Shown here piece after piece: positions 1-11,499 of a stretch of 64,000 nucleotides of DNA. The notes beneath the pieces are model-generated. The model was not told the origin of the DNA, searched no databases, and was given only the letters and a program-made list of their open reading frames with translations. How positions within the stretch are numbered: the stretch's first letter is position 1; the number at the start of each line of letters is the position of its first letter. The stretch lies in NCBI GenBank assembly GCA_951799425.1, contig OX637396.1, positions 33,100,701-33,164,700 of the forward strand, written 5' to 3'. The position numbers were made by a program, and so were the translations under genes. Origin of the DNA: Ilex aquifolium (Eukaryota > Streptophyta > Magnoliopsida > Aquifoliales > Aquifoliaceae).

Positions 1-1023
1 TGGGCGGAAAAGCAAACGATCAAGCGCGTTCATCTGTTGCTCCATGATCGGTGGACCGCCTCCTTCCCCGAAGCCACTTCATGATCAGAAAATTGATCAT
101 CCTTATGGTTTAGAACTTTCTCTGATTTACTTGTGTTTGTTTTGGTTGAGAAATTAGATATGTCTTTTCCCTTTATCCGAATTTACTTCATACAAACATG
201 AAACTTGTTGGATATTATTTGAAAATTTTGAGCGAACTTTTTCTCGTAATGGATAATCTGCCTTGGGATAAGCTGCAAAACTCAGACGTCATGAGTTCGA
301 AACTTAGCAATTCTCTTGGTGCCATCCTTTATGAAATCTCTAGTCATGAGGTGAATGATTTGTCTTTGATGAGATAGACCGAATAGAAGATTAATTGAGA
401 TGTACATATACTAACTTATACACCCCTAATCACGATACCCAAAAAGAAAACTGTGAGAGCCGTTAGTTGATGATAGACCAAAGGACTAGACCAATAAATC
501 CAATCCAGAGACAATGGATGAGACCCAGGGACAACACCCGGCGTAAACTTTTGAGATTTGGTTTTGAAATCTGTCCTAAAAATCAAATTAGATTGATGGT
601 GCTGTGGATACTTGTTTGGATTTAGAGATCCTATTCTACTAGGAAACAAAGTAATTTGGGTTACAAATATTATATATTTGTGACAATTTGATTTACTTAT
701 TCTTTTCCTTTTTCTAAGACAGTTTTTTGTGCCCGGAGACGTTGGTTTTTTAGTTAAATTACGTGAATTTGTGCGTTTTGTATTATTCTGTTTTGTTTTA
801 TTGATTATCTTATAGTCTTGAACGCAATAATTTGTGTAAAAATCGCACATATGTAGGACTTTAATCCATTCTATGCCTAAGTTATGGGTCCATCACTATG
901 TTTTACTAAGACATGTTCTTGAATTTTCTTGAAGCATTATTTTGGTATTGACATGGTACTTTTCTGTTTTCAGATATGGGTATGGCAAAGAGTGCTCTAG
1001 CAGTGCCACACAAGAATGTCTAA
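1..1023 (+). CDS. Small Cys-Cys protein family, copy A (partial, two exons)
   Basis: The 5' part lies outside the window. Exon 1 runs from the window edge to 107 and is read from base 2 (GRKSKRSSAFICCSMIGG and onward). The intron is 108-973 (GT...AG, pyrimidine-rich acceptor), and exon 2 is 974-1023, ending in TAA. The intron is phase 1, so the split codon becomes Asp and the tail reads MGMAKSALAVPHKNV. Support for this structure comes from copies B, C and D, which keep the same donor, acceptor and phase. Visible features are one of the two Cys-Cys motifs of the family, a Pro-rich stretch (GGPPPSPKP) and a short hydrophobic tail. I do not recognise the family. The Cys pairs could be lipidation sites, but that is inference. 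The exon 2 tail is three residues shorter than in B and D and identical to C. Confidence 0.55.
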
Positions 1024-1395
1024 ACAAAGAGCAGATAACATAAACTGATTTTATGGTTGGTCTGCATTTCCTTGGTGGGAAAAAATTGTACTACCTAAAT
1101 AAGTGTTATACCATGAATGGTTGCCGTATCGAGGTGATAATGTGTAATATGTATTTTGATGTTATTCTCGTTAAAAATGTCATATATATATATATTATTT
1201 CTCAGCCTGGCTTGGCAAAATATTATTGTAAGGGGTGTGAGCAAAGCTTGTTGTTTGTTTGGACATAAGTAATTTGGAGATGGTAGTAGTGTTGCAAGTT
1301 TACTGTGGTGAATCTGGTCAGTCTTTTTTTTTTTTCTTCTGGAATTGAATGAAGGGTTACACTTTTAACATAATCTCCCATAAAATAAACCCTCT

Positions 1396-1440
1396 CCCCC
1401 CCCCCCCCCCCCCCCCCAACCCACCAAAAAAAAAAAAAAA
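1396..1440. repeat. Poly-C / poly-A tract
   Basis: A run of about 22 C is followed by a short spacer and about 15 A, some 370 bases downstream of the gene A stop codon. Equivalent C runs follow the exon 2 sequences at 10412, 37797 and 39467. The minus strand of this tract is an uninterrupted G run. Confidence 0.9.
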
Positions 1441-3514
1441 CCCAACAAAAACAACACAAACGCGCCATCATGTGAGTGCACGCAAGAGAGTGGTAAAGAG
1501 AGACCTAAAAACAAAATAATTTCAAGTTTAAATTCCATGAGCGAAAACACAATCGAATAACTAATATTCCATTTAGAACTTCCACACATGGAGAATGGAA
1601 AAAAGAAAGGGCAAATTATAATTTGCATCCTAAAAGATTTAAAAATTTATTTTATATCTTCAAATATTAGATTTTTTATATTGTACCTTCAATGTAATAA
1701 AAATATTATACTATGGCCTTGTCGTTAGCATTTATTACTCATTTCGTCAACGTTATGAGGTGGTTTTTGACGGAATGAACAGTGGAAGATAACAACGGGG
1801 TCACATTACAACAAAATTAAAATATTGAATGTGTAACATAAAAAATCTAATATTTAAGGAAACAAAATGAGAATTTCTAAATCTTTCAAGGTACAAAGTG
1901 TGATCCCCTTGCCCACCAAAAAAAATAAAAAATAATATAGTGTATATAGTTTTATCCTTCACATGGCTTTATAGGATTGTATGCCTATATAAGCTTGATA
2001 CCAGCAGGAAAAAAAAAAACAAAGATAAAAAGATAAGGGACACAACAGAAAAATTTCACTATCAAATGTGGAAAATTACAAAGTTCTTAAAAATCAAAAG
2101 GTAAGAGAACATCCACCCGCTTCTATTTCAATTTGAGTAATACTAGATGAACTTAAAAACTAGACTTAATAATCACAACCATTGCATAGGTAGTGGATCC
2201 CAATAAATGCTGAGACTCACAGTAAAATTAATGATTGTAATTATCAAGTCTAGTTTTAAATTTATTTTTTAAGTTCATGTAGCATTGCTCTTTCAATATT
2301 ACTGTAATTATTGGACCAACAAGACTTTGGTATACAAAATCAAAGTCCAAGTCCAACTAGGCTTCTAATAATTGATCTAAAAAATGAGTGACGTGTTGAA
2401 CAAGTCTCATTTTCAAGACAAACTCCAATACCATCAAATCCTTGTGAACAATGGTTTGCTCATCAATATCAAACCAATAGAATTCAAAATTAAATTGGAT
2501 ACAAGCAATAAAATAACATTTTTCTTTTTGACTACAAGTTTAGACCTCACCTTTAAGGAAGTTTCCTTTCTCCTCACCCGCAAAGTTTGAGTCCAATGAT
2601 GAAGGTGAGACTATTATTAAACAAGTGTGAAGGGTCCAACCTGTTAAAACTAAACTTATTATTAATTAATTAATTTTGTGTCTGTGTTAAAAATTAATTA
2701 ATTTTACACTCTGAAAGATTTCAAAAATTTTACTTCGCACTCTCAAAGATTAATTTTTTTCACATTGGGCCAATGCCCAGCTTGGTCTCTGTTTTTAAGC
2801 AATTACCCATTCATGTCAGAAAGTAATCACCCAATATAAAAAAATTAGTTTAAGCTTGCCCACTTAGTTGTTTATGGTTGAGTGGTTAACACCGCGTGGT
2901 AGTACCCTCGTAGTGTAATTGTTATGATGCCATATTCATTGTTGGGTAAAACACAGTTCATGGTAGGGTGGGTCTTCACTAAAAGATGGCAGTCACATTC
3001 GCCCACAAGTTCTCCTCAATCTAGACCAAAACTTGGTGGCTTCGAGGGACAAATATTTGTAGTTAAATTGACGAACAAAATTAAAAGGTTTGAGTCTTCT
3101 TTAAGTCGTTCGTTTTGTAAACGAGTGGATCTGCTACAATACAATTAATAAATAAATCAGGTATGAGTAAAATCAACCAAAAAAAATACATAACATGACT
3201 CATTTATATACCGATTATACACGATTCATACTCGTTAAAGATGAATTAATAAACAAATCGAATATATGTAAAGTGTTTTTTGATACAAACCCACTAAAAC
3301 TCGACACAATTGACAGACATACGAAACCAAAGAATATTGGCAGTTTGGTGGACATTAAATCAGAAATTGGCCACACAAAGTATGTATTAAGCAACAGTGG
3401 CATCACCTCTTGAAAAAGATCAATGCAATTCAGCACATAAATGGCTAGAAATAGAAACTATTACACTAACATGTATTATTATCCCGGGCAAGACAGGCAA
3501 TTCCATGTGACGAT

Positions 3515-3519
<5 letters not shown>

Positions 3520-3596
<77 letters not shown>

Positions 3597-3600
3597 AAAA
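3520..3600. repeat. Compound microsatellite A(n)-(TA)n-(TAA)n
   Basis: About 26 A are followed by about 18 TA units and then TAA units. The homology between duplication copies I and III stops here; copy III also ends in a (TA)n tract near 42318-42342. Confidence 0.9.
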
Positions 3601-3935
3601 TAGAACGATTTTGAATTTTGGAGACAAAGAGCGGTTGAAATCGTTTTGTGACCAAAAAAAGCATCATCCAACAGACGACGTTTTTCCAAACTGTCTCAAG
3701 CTATTGAGGTTTCAGATCACTTCAAAATATTTTAATCCTACGGATCAAAATGAATTCTAAATTCTATTTTAGTCCAAAATTTCAATACCAAAATTTATGC
3801 CCACGTTTAACTCCCCGAATAATGAAGTTGACCTCATTCACGCTCTCTCTCTGTTCCCTGTTGGTCATTTCTTTTCATTCTTGATGCAGATCACCCCAAA
3901 TTAACGCCCTAATTTCTCACTCAATTCATACCCTA

Positions 3936-4024
3936 ATGTCTTCTCAAGATCACTCTCTCTCCATTCAGCCGCAGTTGTCTCTCTCCCTTCCTATTCTCTC
4001 TCCTCACTCTTCCCTTCACACCTG
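3936..4024 (+). CDS. Possible first coding exon of an unrecognised gene fragment
   Basis: A CT-rich, 5'UTR-like stretch (3840-3930) leads to an ATG followed by about 29 codons rich in Ser, Leu and His (beginning MSSQDHSLSIQPQ). A good donor (TG then GTATGT) follows at 4025. I cannot identify a convincing second exon; a possible acceptor precedes about 4240, but the reading frame there closes quickly. It may be the remnant of a host gene or a chance frame in a pyrimidine-rich promoter-like region. The flanking 3600-5040 shows nothing else recognisable. Confidence 0.15.
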
Positions 4025-5039
4025 GTATGTCTTCCTTCTCTCTATATGTCCACCTCTTTCTGCTCCTATCACACACGCGCATACAGACACACACACACAT
4101 AATAGGGCTTGATTTCAGTTTTGGGGTTTTTGCAAAACACACACCATCCACCGCCAGCGTCGTAAGAACCAATAGTCCCTGCTACCACGCCACCAACACT
4201 TCGCTATCTTTGTGGTGTACTATACCATATTTGAGTTTACAGAGGCTAGGGGAGTGCTTAGCCATTCATGGCAGTCAATCTGGAATCTGTAATGGGGGTT
4301 GAGACCTTTAATGTGATTGTGCATGCCATGGTAAAATCTCCGAGGATTTCATTAAGGGGTCAATGTTCAATGAACATCCATTGTGTTGTCATCTTCTTGA
4401 AAAACATTCTGTTTTTTAGTCCCTAAATACATTATGCTTCCCATAGTAGCCAAGATTGTATGAGTTTTGGGACTATGTTTGCAAAGTTTTTTGACTATTA
4501 AAATCAGCTACCGGAACGTAAAGTACACTATAGAGCACTAGCTAACGTGATTTCCTTTTGGCTGAGTTTTAGGACTTTAAAAATCCTTCTTGGTTGTATG
4601 GGACTTTAACAACCAAATTTCATTTTATTCCTTTCGTCTTATTCTTGAATGTAATAAGAATGTAATGATTAATAATAATGCCATTAATTACAGACTCAAA
4701 TTGCCTTAAGAAGCTGATGTCTTTGTCTGCTCGGATTATTTGATATTCATGAATTTAAGTGTGGACAAAGTATTATTTTTCTTAGTCGAATTAGGAATCG
4801 AATTGAACTGCGAACTTCATAATTGTCGTTGACAGATCATCTTAAAAGCACTCGAAGGTCTCTTTTCCGAAATCTATTGTAATTACAATATAAAATTTTA
4901 TCTAATTATTGTAAGTCATTCTCCCTTCTATAATTTTTTTCACTATTTTTATACTCTCATGTGTTGATATTATATCCTTCCTTTTGTGTATACTAATATT
5001 GGTTTTGGGTGGATAAGTCTTTTGTAATTTGGGTTCAAG
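4025..5039. other. Spacer without recognisable gene
   Basis: Moderately AT-rich sequence with a (CA)n stretch near 4085-4100. I see no conserved domain, RNA gene or paired repeat ends. The inverted-repeat arm begins at about 5040. Confidence 0.5.
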
Positions 5040-6010
5040 AGTAGTTGAGTGTTAGCTAGCGGAATTTTAGCAGGGTAATCTTTAAAAAAAGTCATAGTTG
5101 TGGGGTCCAAGTGTAATTTTTGTTTAAAATAAAATAAAAAGTTATCAAAAAGAGCAACCTTATGATATAAGAATCTCTTATCATAAATTATCGACACAAC
5201 TTGTACTACATTAATTGTGAAAGCTTCGATCCAATGCAACGTGATTGATGATCATGGTGGTATTGTTATTATCAGATACCAAACAGACACAAATCTCTAC
5301 CAAAAGCCATAATAAACTGTACAAATTCTTCTTTTTAAGCCAATACAGGAAGTTTAACCTAAATGGTAGTTCAAGTGATAGTACGGATGAGTCAAAAATT
5401 TAGATGTTTTGAATTTGAATCTTAATAATTTATTGGGTTCAGGTCATGAGGGATTTATCCCTCTTGAATATCCTATTCCCGAAGTGAATGACATGCATTT
5501 GATCGAACTGGAGATAAGATTAATCGAAATGTACGTAAATTAACTTAAACTCTCATGACCATTAAACTAAAAAAATATATATGGGAAGTTTCTCTCCAGA
5601 GGTGAGTTATACTATGCCAATTACGATTGTCACTCGAAGCCACCAAGTTTTGGTCTAGATTGACGGGAACTTGTGGGCGAATGTGACTGCCATCTTTTAG
5701 TGAACACCCACCCTACCATGAACTATTTTACCCAATAATGGCATCTTTGAGTAAATATTCGTTGTCACGGTTACCCTACTTTAACACTGTTGCATAATGT
5801 CATCACCTAATAATAAATAATAAGTAGGTAAAGTATTGAACACCATTTTTTTATATGAGGTTGTTACTTTTTTACACAAAAGAGTAGTTACTTAATGGAA
5901 TGGTGTTCACTTTATTCACTTGTTAACCTATTATTGGATGAGAACATCACTTAACAATGCTAATTAACATGATATAACAGTTACAATTAATATTTTCTCA
6001 AGCGACGGCG

Positions 6011-7056
6011 TGCCTCGTTTGGTATGATGAAAAATTGGAAGGATGAAAAATTGGAAGAATAAATAAAACATCATGTTTGGTGAGGAAGGAAAATAGGAAG
6101 GATGAAAAAGTGGACGGATTAACTTTCTTTCTAACTCACCAAAATCAATCTCTCTAAAATCGGAAGGAAAGTGGATGGAAAGTTAAAAAATTTTAAAAAT
6201 AAATTTTAACATAAAAAATAAAAATTAAATAAAAATTAAAACTAAAATTAAAAAAAATATTTTTTCCATCTTAGTTAGGGTGAAAATTTTCGACTCAATA
6301 CTATGACACGACTCGAACTTGATACGAATTTTATGACATGAACTTAATTATAACTCGACACGAACTTGAAAATGACCAGACACGCGAACAAGAAATATAA
6401 ACGGCTCATATTCAATTCAATCCGTCAAACTCAAAATTGACACCATTAACCCGTCTATTTAAAAATAAACACTTTTTCTATTTTCTCGTTTGTATTGTAA
6501 CACGAAATTAATACAAAACTAACATGTTTAACTAGTATTATAGACATAAAATGTTAATTATTTGTAACTATTTATTAAACACTAATATAATTAATATATA
6601 AAAAAGATGTTTTTACTTATTATTATTATTATTATATTTATTTAAGTTAATTTTTAGTTTGTAGAAAAAATATGAACATTGATTTAATTAAGTGAAATTA
6701 GAATATTAACATTAAATTTTTTATTCAAAGTTTATGTGGGTCAACACGAATACGAACACGAACACGATACGAAAATAAGCAGGTCAACTCGACACGACAC
6801 AATTAGTTAAATGAGTTGAGTTAGGATTGACTAATGTTTGACACAAACTCGCAATGACTCAACACGAACCTGACACGACACAAGTCGATTGTCACCCCTA
6901 ATCTTAGCCAACACAAAAAAAAAAAATTTAATCATTTTTATTTTTAATCTATCTTACCAAACACAAAGGAAGGAAAATATATTATTCCTACTTTTCTTCC
7001 TTGAAAGATAGAAAGTGTATCCCTCCTACTTTCTATCATTCCTACCAAACGGAGCA
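6011..7056. mobile_element. Non-autonomous DNA transposon with CGTTTGGTA ends (hosts a nested hAT element)
   Basis: The ends are imperfect inverted repeats: TGCCTCGTTTGGTA on the left, and TACCAAACGGAGCA on the right, whose complement begins TGCTCCGTTTGGTA (12 of 14 matching). The sub-terminal sequences are also complementary in character (GGAAGGATGAAAAA against TTTCTATCATTCC). The paralogous right arm has a near-empty site around 23411-23424, which supports insertion here or excision there. Without the nested element it is about 410 bases long and has no coding capacity. Ends of this kind are common in plant Harbinger/Tourist-like MITEs, but I cannot define a clean target duplication, so the superfamily is uncertain. 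Confidence 0.6.
6276..6900. mobile_element. hAT-type non-autonomous element nested in the 6011-7056 insertion
   Basis: The element begins TAGGGTGAAAATT and ends ATTGTCACCCCTA, which is the typical plant hAT terminus (TAGGGGTGNNAAT). It is flanked by an 8-base target duplication, ATCTTAGT at 6268-6275 and ATCTTAGC at 6901-6908 (7 of 8 matching). The interior is AT-rich with repeated ACACGA/TCGTGT words and has no open frame of note. Length 625 bases. Confidence 0.75.
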
Positions 7057-7773
7057 TAAAAGAACAAGGTACGCAAATGATCGATGTTGTTTGTAATTAA
7101 AGAGTGAAATCAACGACGCAGATACATTGGAAGAAATTCAACGACTCCATAATTTTGGCGAGTTGTTGTGAGAGATATCTGTGTGGGTAAAATTCTTTTT
7201 ATAAATAAAAGAGTAATATTATTTGGACCTAAAAATCTGACCTAATTTGCTAACATAATGATGTAACTTCATATAAATCATTGGATCAACACCAAATTCC
7301 AATATTTGATGGGGTCTACAGTGAATCCAAAAGTCACAGTGAATTAGGTTAACAAATTATGTCAATAAATTAGGTCCCAATAACATTGATCTAAATAAAA
7401 ATAGTTTAATCTTGCTGTAGGATTTTGTCTTTTGGACCCGAAAACCTTCAACTTGAACATATTAACCCATAAGTTGTAGGTAGTGGACCTGTGAAAACAC
7501 TATGATATACTAGCCTAGAAGGGAGAAAGCTCGCACGGTTACTCTTAACAAGGATTGATAATTTTACCTTACACATTATCACCTTACAACATAAAACAAG
7601 ACATTCAGATTTTTTTCAATACATTTATCATCGGGTGAAACTGATGAACGAATGTATGGAGCGGATCCAAATAACAACCCTTCATGTTATAACACTTATT
7701 TAGGTAGTACAATTTTTTTCCACCAAGGAATTGCAGACCAACCATACAGCAATTTATGTCATGAGCTATTTTT

Positions 7774-7832
7774 TTAGGCATTCTTGTGTGTCACTGGCAC
7801 CACTGCTAGTGCACTCTTTGCCATACCCATAT
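7774..7832 (-). pseudogene. Inverted orphan exon 2 of the small Cys-Cys family
   Basis: On the - strand an intact acceptor (TTGCAG, ending at 7833) precedes an exon-2 frame that starts MGMAKSALAVV and ends in a TAA at 7774-7776. It matches exon 2 of gene B with a few changes in the last residues. No exon 1 is found upstream on this strand: the homology with B ends inside the intron at about 8190. It is therefore a copy of the 3' half of the gene carried on the left inverted-repeat arm, pointing away from gene B. Confidence 0.8.
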
Positions 7833-7972
7833 CTGCAACAGGAAAAATACTCTATTAATACCAAAATAGTGCTCCAAGCAAACTCAAGAACAAGTCTTAG
7901 ATCATAACTTAGGCATAGAAGGGATTAAAGTCCTTGAAATTGTGACAATTAGTTCACCAGTTTATGTTAAGG

Positions 7973-8190
7973 GTTAATTAGCACTTTTAGTCCTTAAAGT
8001 ATATATTTTTTGTCAGTTTAGTCCTTATTGTATCAATTTTATCAATTTAGTTATTAAAATATTCAATTCGTGTCATTGTGGTTCTACATAAATGGACTGT
8101 CAAGTTTTTTTGACAGAAGTGATCACGTGTTATTTTTTTAGACAGTATCACATGTTCAGCATGTGAATATTCCGTCAAAAACTTAATGGT
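7973..8190 (-). mobile_element. Partial foldback MITE
   Basis: Begins GGGTTAATTAGCACTTTTAG and is homologous to one arm plus the centre of the foldback elements at 9468-9767 and 60503-60832. It is truncated where the left inverted-repeat arm ends. Confidence 0.6.
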
Positions 8191-8507
8191 CTTAAAGCTC
8201 TTGAAATGGATTGGGTGGAATTAGAGCTCTTTCTGCAAGTTAGGTGCTAAAGAGGGGGAATCAAAGCTTAATTGGTGGTAGCTGTGCTACACTGGCAGTG
8301 GTGATGAGGGTTAGAAATGTTTGGAGCATTCACAACGGCCTATTCTCTTTTTCTTTTTTCTCACAATCTTTTTTTCTTTGGTTGGTTGGTGTTTGGGGAT
8401 GGTCTTTTGGAGCTAGTGGCAACGATGTCGATAAGGAATTGGTGGGTAGCATTGGTGTTTGTCGCCAGTGGACGTCGGGGGATGGTGTTGCTGGTTTGAA
8501 AGAGATC
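8191..8507. other. Unique spacer upstream of gene B
   Basis: This stretch is not shared with the upstream regions of C or D. An open frame of about 100 codons begins at 8244, but it is rich in Phe, Trp, Gly and Ser, has no recognisable domain and runs into the MITE at 8508. I do not accept it as a gene. Confidence 0.4.
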
Positions 8508-8819
8508 TTCAAGTTTAGGTCACACTCAATCAACTTCCTTTGGTTTTAATTTTCATAATTTATCCCCTCAAAATTTGAATATTCATCAATTAAGTCAAGT
8601 CAGTTAGTATTAAAAGAGAAAAATGATAGAAAACAAACATTTTGCAAGTTACATGATCTCAAATTTCACGAAGAGATAAAATCACTCTCCACATCATTTT
8701 TTATTGGAAAAAAGAATTGGGAGTTTAATTAATTGCAAAATGTACAAACTTTGAGGGGATAATTTATTTAAATTCAAACTAGAGGGAGTTGATTGCAATT
8801 TGATCCAAACTTGAAGGGG
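8508..8819. mobile_element. MITE in the promoter region of gene B
   Basis: The left end reads CTTCAAGTTTAGGTCACAC and the right end reads CCAAACTTGAAGGGG, which are inverted with respect to each other. Internal complementary words (TCAATCAACTTCC and GGGAGTTGATTG) extend the inverted repeat. The same element lies upstream of gene C (35651-36077) but is absent at the equivalent position upstream of gene D. Confidence 0.7.
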
Positions 8820-8887
8820 ACATTTTGTAATTAATTCATTTACTTAATGGCTAATCTACCTTACTCTGTATCGTCAACATTCCAAGT

Positions 8888-8896
8888 CTATATATT
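8888..8896 (+). promoter_or_regulatory. TATA-like box of gene B
   Basis: TCTATATAT lies about 90 bases before the ATG, and the surrounding block is conserved upstream of gene D (58128-58136). In gene C the same block keeps only TATAT, followed by a deletion of about 24 bases. The start codon context (CACCATGG) is close to the plant optimum in all three. Confidence 0.45.
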
Positions 8897-8981
8897 TGTG
8901 CTTGTATTCAGAATATCTGATAATCCTGTGCCTGAGTTTGCTTGATTGACTTGTCTACACACTCACTCATTCACAATCACC

Positions 8982-9964
8982 ATGGCATCCATGAAAGAAA
9001 AGAAGAGTGGTCGCCATTCCTTTTGGCTCTGTTGCTCCACGGTTGAGCTCAAGGAGAAGAAGAAGAAAACAACTGATATTGATAGTGATGGCAGCCCACA
9101 TCAAAACGATGTTTCGTCGAACATTTTTGGGCGGCAAAGCAAACGATCAAGCGCGTGCATCTGTTGCTCCATGATCGGTGGACCGCCTCCTTCCCCGAAG
9201 CCACTTCATGATCAGAAAATTGATCAACCTTCTGGTTTAGACCTTTCTCTGATTTACTTGTGTTTGCTTTGCTTGAGAAATTAGATGTCTTCTTTCTTGA
9301 TCAGAATTTACTTCATACTAACATCATGAAACTTGTTGGATATTATTTGAAAACTCTGACCGGACTTTGTTACGGTATAGATGGTCTGCCTTGTGAACGA
9401 TTTATAATTCTGTAAACTAAAGCGCCATGACTTCAAAACTTAGGTAATGGAGGATAAATATCCTTCATGAGTTAGTCTTTATTGTATCAATTGTGTTAAT
9501 TTAATCCCTAAAGTATTCAATCTGTGTCACTTTGGTCCCTATATAGACGGACCGTTAAATTTTTGACGAAATATTCACATGTTGGGCATGTGAGTAGTCT
9601 AAAAAAATGATATGCGATCATTTCTGTCAAAAAAACTTGACAATCCGTCTATGTAGGACCAAAGTGTCATGAATTGAATATTTTAAGAACAAAATTGACA
9701 AAATTGAAACAATAAAGACAAAACTGACAAAAAACATATTTTAAGGACTAAAAATGCAAATTAACCCTTGACATAAATTGGTGAACTAATTGTAACAATT
9801 TCAAGGACTTTAATCCCTTCTATGCCTAAGTTATGGTCTAAGACTTGTTCTTGAATTTGCCTGGAGCACTATTTTGGTATTAATAGAGTATTTTTCCTGT
9901 TGCAGATATGGGTATGGCAGAGAGTGCACTAGCAGTGGTGCCAGTGCCACACAAGGATGTCTAA
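8982..9964 (+). CDS. Small Cys-Cys protein family, copy B (two exons, complete)
   Basis: Exon 1 is 8982-9234, the intron 9235-9905 and exon 2 9906-9964; the spliced product is 103 residues. The start was chosen for its CACCATGGC context and because B, C and D all begin M-(A/V)-SMKEKKSGR. Residues 1-12 are basic. FWLCCS gives the first Cys pair, a Lys run (KEKKKK) follows, then an acidic/Ser patch, then ACICCSMIGG with the second Cys pair, then PPPSPKPLHDQKI. Exon 2 adds MGMAESALAVVPVPHKDV. There is no signal peptide and no convincing membrane span, so a cytosolic or lipid-anchored protein is possible. I do not recognise the family. The unspliced frame also stays open to 9284, so an intron-retained product of about 100 residues is possible. 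A foldback MITE sits in the intron. Confidence 0.6.
9468..9767. mobile_element. Foldback MITE inside the gene B intron
   Basis: The two halves are inverted repeats of each other: one arm carries the complement of words such as GACCAAAGTG and TTAAGGACTAAAAATGC, and the centre holds CACATG and GACAGAAATGATC-like palindromes. Related copies are at 7973-8190 (partial) and 60503-60832. It carries no coding capacity. Confidence 0.6.
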
Positions 9965-10411
9965 AAAAGAGAGCAGCAAACATAAATTGCTGTATGGTTG
10001 GTCTGCATTTCCTTGCTGGAAAATAATTGTACGACCTAACTAAGTGTTATAGTATGAATGGTTGTCTTATCGATTTGGATCCATTCCTTACATTTTTCAT
10101 CAGTTTCACCCGATGATAAATGTATTGAAAGAAGTCGAAATGTGTTGTTTTTATGTCCTAAGGTGATAATGTGTAAGGTGTTTTTTTAATGTTAGTCTCG
10201 TCGAGAATGTCATATATATTATTTTCTCAATCTTGGCAAAATATTATTGTAAGAGGTGTGAGCAAATCTTGTTGTTTGTTTGGACATAAGTAATTTGGAG
10301 AAGGTAGTAGAGTTGCAAGTTTACTGTGGTGAATCTGATTAGTCTTTTTTTTTTTTCTTTCTGAAATTGAATGCAGGGTTACACTTTTAACATCGACTCC
10401 CATATATTCAA

Positions 10412-10416
10412 CCCCC

Positions 10417-10447
<31 letters not shown>

Positions 10448-10451
10448 AAAA
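10412..10451. repeat. Poly-C / poly-A tract downstream of gene B
   Basis: About 26 C followed by about 14 A, at the same position relative to exon 2 as the tracts at 1396, 37797 and 39467. Confidence 0.9.
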
Positions 10452-10959
10452 CACCAAAAAAAAACATTTATGTATAGTTTGTTATCTTCCCTTTCTCGAA
10501 TAACTAATCTACCCTTTGCTAATGTACTATACATATGATTAAGTTGGGATAAAAGAGTAAATATAGATAAAGAATAGAAAAATAAATATATAAAACTACT
10601 TCCATTCAGAACTTCAGCCTAGCATGACATGGAGAATGGAAAAAAGAAAGGGCAAATTATAATTTGCATCATGAAATATTTAAAATTTATTTTTTTTCGC
10701 AAGGTATTGAACTTTCAAAGATTAACATTATACCTTTAATGTAATAAAAATATTACAATATGACCCCTAGTTTTTGACGGAATGAGCAGTAGAGGATAAT
10801 GACAAGATCACATTACAATAATTTTAATATATTGAGTGTGCAATTTAAAATTTTAATCTTTTGAGAATATAAAATGAGAATATCTAAATCTTTCAAGGTA
10901 CAAAGTGAAATATATTTGAGATACACCACATGGGTAAAGTGAAGTTTGTCCCATAAGCA

Positions 10960-11305
10960 AGGATCAAAATTTTATTTCGATGCATTGTTTCGGTCATCTA
11001 GGAAACGGAAACGTTTCGACATGTTTCGAAAACGTTTCGATCTGTTTCAGAAACATAATGAAAAAAAATAAAAAATTTAAAAATTATTTTTTCAAAATAT
11101 TAGTCGAAATATATCAAAATATCTTGAAATATCTTAAAATATTCCAAAATAATTCTGAAAATACATTGAAACATTACAAAATACCTTAAAATATTATGAA
11201 ACACCTCGAAATATTATAATTTTGATTTCATTACTAATTCATTTTGATTTCCTTTAAAAAGGAAACGTTTAGAACGTTTCGACTTTTCCAAACGAAATTT
11301 AGATG
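10960..11305. repeat. Dispersed AT-rich repeat with GAAACGTTTCG words
   Basis: The ends carry inverted AAACGTTTCGA-type words (10998-11050 and 11262-11290) around an AT-rich core of AATATCTTAAAATATT-like units. A related core is at about 47470-47700. It is probably a non-autonomous DNA transposon relic; no clear target duplication is visible. Confidence 0.45.
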
Positions 11306-11499
11306 GTTGCCAATAAGTAATGTGAAGTTTGCCCTATTTTTAATCATGCATCTAGACAAGAGATAATGTTCATTTTTCAAGGCTTGGTATCCTAAGTCAA
11401 AGTCAAAGTCCAAGTCCAACTAGGTTTCTCATAATTGATATCAATAATGAGTGAGGTGTTGAATAAGTCTTCTTTTTACGATAATATCTAATTTTTTTT

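Larger units (their letters stand above)
1..3530 (+). repeat. Segmental duplication copy I (gene A and its 3' flank)
   Basis: This block recurs at 36357-39039 (copy II), and in a more diverged form at 39040-42330 (copy III). Bases about 875-2640 match 37273-39039 almost perfectly; I see only a couple of mismatches outside homopolymers. The 5' 450 bases and part of the intron (about 720-875) differ by many substitutions and indels. Bases 2640-3530 match the end of copy III (about 41335-42330) at roughly 95%. Apart from gene A, I see no gene in this stretch: short reading frames around 2384-2590 recur in the other copies but have no recognisable domain. Confidence 0.85.
5040..8190 (-). repeat. 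Left arm of a large inverted repeat
   Basis: Read on the - strand, this arm matches 9548-12402 and then, beyond the gypsy insertion, 23376-24725. Anchors are: 5270-5350 with 24395-24500; 5630-5790 with 23590-23770; 7060-7560 with 12125-12400 and 23385-23410; 7660-7930 with 9810-10110; 7973-8190 with 9548-9767. Relative to the right arm, the left arm lacks about 1.9 kb (the equivalent of 10183-12120) and carries a nested DNA-transposon insertion at 6011-7056. The two arms flank exon 1 and the promoter of gene B. Confidence 0.8.

Noticed and set aside
416-850. 144-codon minus-strand open frame in the gene A intron
   Set aside because: The same region in copy II keeps only part of the frame because of indels that are not multiples of three; no domain is visible.
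2384-2590. 68-codon frame repeated identically at 38783-38989
   Set aside because: The identity reflects the recent duplication or conversion tract; the diverged copy III does not show coding-type conservation, and no start context or domain is seen.
8244-8549. Open frame of about 100 codons upstream of gene B
   Set aside because: Low-complexity Phe/Trp/Gly/Ser composition, no domain, runs into a MITE, and is not conserved upstream of C or D.
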